Source of the DNA: an uncultured Dialister sp.
GTDB taxonomy: Bacteria > Bacillota > Negativicutes > Veillonellales > Dialisteraceae
DNA: 13,345 bases
Direction of reading: 5' to 3'
Assembly (NCBI GenBank): GCA_900314595.1
Contig: OMVW01000043.1
Location: 1-13,345, forward strand
The position numbers and the translations under genes were made by a program. Shown here one piece after another: positions 12,352-13,345 of this stretch. Position 1 is the first letter of the stretch; each line of letters begins with the position of its first letter. The notes beneath the pieces were generated by a model. That model did not search any database. It saw only the letters and a program-made list of their open reading frames with translations, and was not told the DNA's origin.

Positions 12352-13130
12352 CCCTGCACCTCCGTCATGGCTTCCAGGGCATCTTTGGAAATATGTTCCC
12401 AGATCGTATTGGTGAGGGAAGCGATTTCTTCCGCGTGTTCCGGCTTGTCCCTGTCCGGTCTGGGGATGGAGATGGGAAGAATCTGTCTCACTTTGCCCGG
12501 GCGTCTGGAAAGGAGGACCACCCGGTCTGCCAGCATCACGGCTTCCTGGATATTATGGGTCACGTAAAGGGTGGTGAGGCGCGTCTTTTCCCAGAGGGAG
12601 ACCAGTTCCTGCTGCATGATGATGCGGGTCTGCGCATCCAGGGCAGAGAATGGTTCATCCATGAGGAGAAGGTCCGGATTGATGGCCAGGGCCCTGGCGA
12701 TGCCTACCCTCTGGCGCATGCCGCCGGAAAGCTGGTGGGGATAGGATTTCTCAAAGCCCTTGAGACCGACCAGGGAAATATAATGGTCGATCCGCTCTTT
12801 CCAGTCTTTCTTCGGAAGGACTTTTCCCGCATCCAGGCCAAAGGCGATATTGTCATACACATTCCGCCAGGGCATGAGGCCTGTTTCCTGAAAAACGATG
12901 GAAACCCGGGGTTCTGCCTTCAGGTCTTCCCCGGTGAAATAGACGGACCCCTTGTCCGGCGAAAGAAGGCCGGCGCAGATATTGAGGAGGGTGGATTTCC
13001 CGCAGCCCGAAGGGCCGACAAGGGCCACGAACTCCTCCTTGTGCAGGGTGAGGTCGATATCCTCCAGCACCGGCAGCACTTTCTTTCCATTCTGAAAGTG
13101 CTTGCTCACATTTTCGATGACTACTTCCAT
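12348..13130 (-). CDS. ABC transporter ATPase, taurine/sulfonate/nitrate type
   Basis: 260 residues, full length for the TauB/SsuB/NrtD family. It binds and hydrolyses ATP to drive import through the permease encoded next. Visible motifs: Walker A GPSGCGKST (39-47), Q-loop Q81 within VFQETGLMPWRNV, signature LSGGMRQR (134-141), Walker B LLLMDEP (154-160) followed by FSALD, and H-loop H192 (YVTHNIQEA). All are intact. The first ATG at 13130 is used because it opens the family N terminus (MEVVIENVSKHF). Its ribosome site is modest (TGGAG, five bases away). It is the first gene of the two-gene operon seen here; a partner binding protein, if any, lies outside the window. Confidence 0.95.
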   Translation of the reverse strand: MEVVIENVSKHFQNGKKVLPVLEDIDLTLHKEEFVALVGPSGCGKSTLLNICAGLLSPDKGSVYFTGEDLKAEPRVSIVFQETGLMPWRNVYDNIAFGLDAGKVLPKKDWKERIDHYISLVGLKGFEKSYPHQLSGGMRQRVGIARALAINPDLLLMDEPFSALDAQTRIIMQQELVSLWEKTRLTTLYVTHNIQEAVMLADRVVLLSRRPGKVRQILPISIPRPDRDKPEHAEEIASLTNTIWEHISKDALEAMTEVQG

Positions 13131-13156
13131 AGTGACTCCAGAAATATTTTTGAAAC

Positions 13157-13162
13157 TTTATA
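13157..13162 (-). promoter_or_regulatory. Possible -10 element of the ABC operon
   Basis: Minus strand AATATAAAG gives a TATAAA -10 about 27 nt before the ATPase ATG, in an AT-rich stretch. No good -35 is visible at 17 nt, so this is tentative. Confidence 0.4.
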
Positions 13163-13193
13163 TTGAAATAAGCTGAAATAAAAATCAGGGCGA

Positions 13194-13246
13194 ATCGGAT
13201 TGGGGATTTCGGATTGCGGATTGCGGGAAGGATATGGTTTCCTTCG
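13194..13246 (-). repeat. Heptamer array and hairpin-flank repeat
   Basis: On the minus strand CGCAATC, CGCAATC, CGAAATC and CCCAATC follow each other at 7-bp steps. The adjacent CGGGAAGGATATGGTTTCC (13224-13242) is an inverted copy of the flank of the 918-934 hairpin. Confidence 0.7.
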
Positions 13247-13269
13247 GAATAAAATGGTCCTAGGAAATT

Positions 13270-13337
13270 GGACACGGGAAACTGGTATCCCCGAACATAG
13301 GACAGGGTAAACTGGAAAATCCCTTTGCCATGGACAC
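13270..13337. repeat. Three spaced GGACA-type direct repeats at the window edge
   Basis: GGACACGGGAAACTGG (13270-13285) and GGACAGGGTAAACTGG (13300-13315) differ at two bases, and GGACAC recurs at 13332-13337, giving steps of 30 and 32 bases. Arrays of spaced direct repeats occur at the ends of IS21-family insertion sequences, so this may be the end of an element lying beyond the window. No transposase is visible. Confidence 0.4.
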
Positions 13338-13345
13338 TCTACTCC

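Overview
The window looks like a chromosomal accessory region of a low-to-medium GC Firmicute. Strong GGAGG ribosome sites, TATAAT-type promoters and the gene families fit the Negativicutes (a Dialister- or Veillonella-like gut or oral anaerobe), but this is inferred from style and not from a marker gene. All large genes lie on the minus strand. They are separated by unusually repeat-rich intergenic DNA.

Layout from left to right: (1) 1-1080 holds no gene; it has palindromic REP-like hairpins, a 49-bp perfect direct repeat and a 9-mer array, ending in a minus-strand terminator. (2) 1081-2691 is a membrane protein fused to a spermidine-synthase-like domain, with its own good promoter. (3) 2700-3600 is non-coding and built from dispersed repeat modules. 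(4) 3648-9466 is a complete type I (IC-like) restriction-modification operon in the order hsdM-hsdS-hsdR, closed by a strong terminator. (5) 9467-10640 has tandem 177-180 bp repeat units carrying variable-stem terminator hairpins, then a 180-bp element with paired ends that may be a structured RNA. (6) 10640-10915 is a compact type I toxin-antitoxin locus: a 24-residue holin-like toxin on the plus strand and a convergent antisense RNA on the minus strand. (7) 11044-11304 holds inverted copies of the repeat modules seen at 2997-3586. (8) 11560-13130 is a two-gene ABC importer (permease plus ATPase) of the taurine/sulfonate/nitrate type, without a binding protein in view. (9) The right edge has GGACA-type direct repeats that may belong to an insertion sequence.

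How the parts work together: HsdM and HsdS form the methylase, and HsdR joins them for cleavage. HsdS carries the TAEL-type spacer repeat known to change target spacing. The restriction operon and the toxin-antitoxin pair, both post-segregational 'addiction' type systems, lie between two inverted copies of a two-part repeat, which suggests a cassette or an invertible or exchangeable island. The most striking small-scale structure is the toxin-antitoxin locus: its promoters and leaders are mirror images, the toxin ribosome site sits in a hairpin, and the toxin mRNA 5' end is complementary to its own 3' region.
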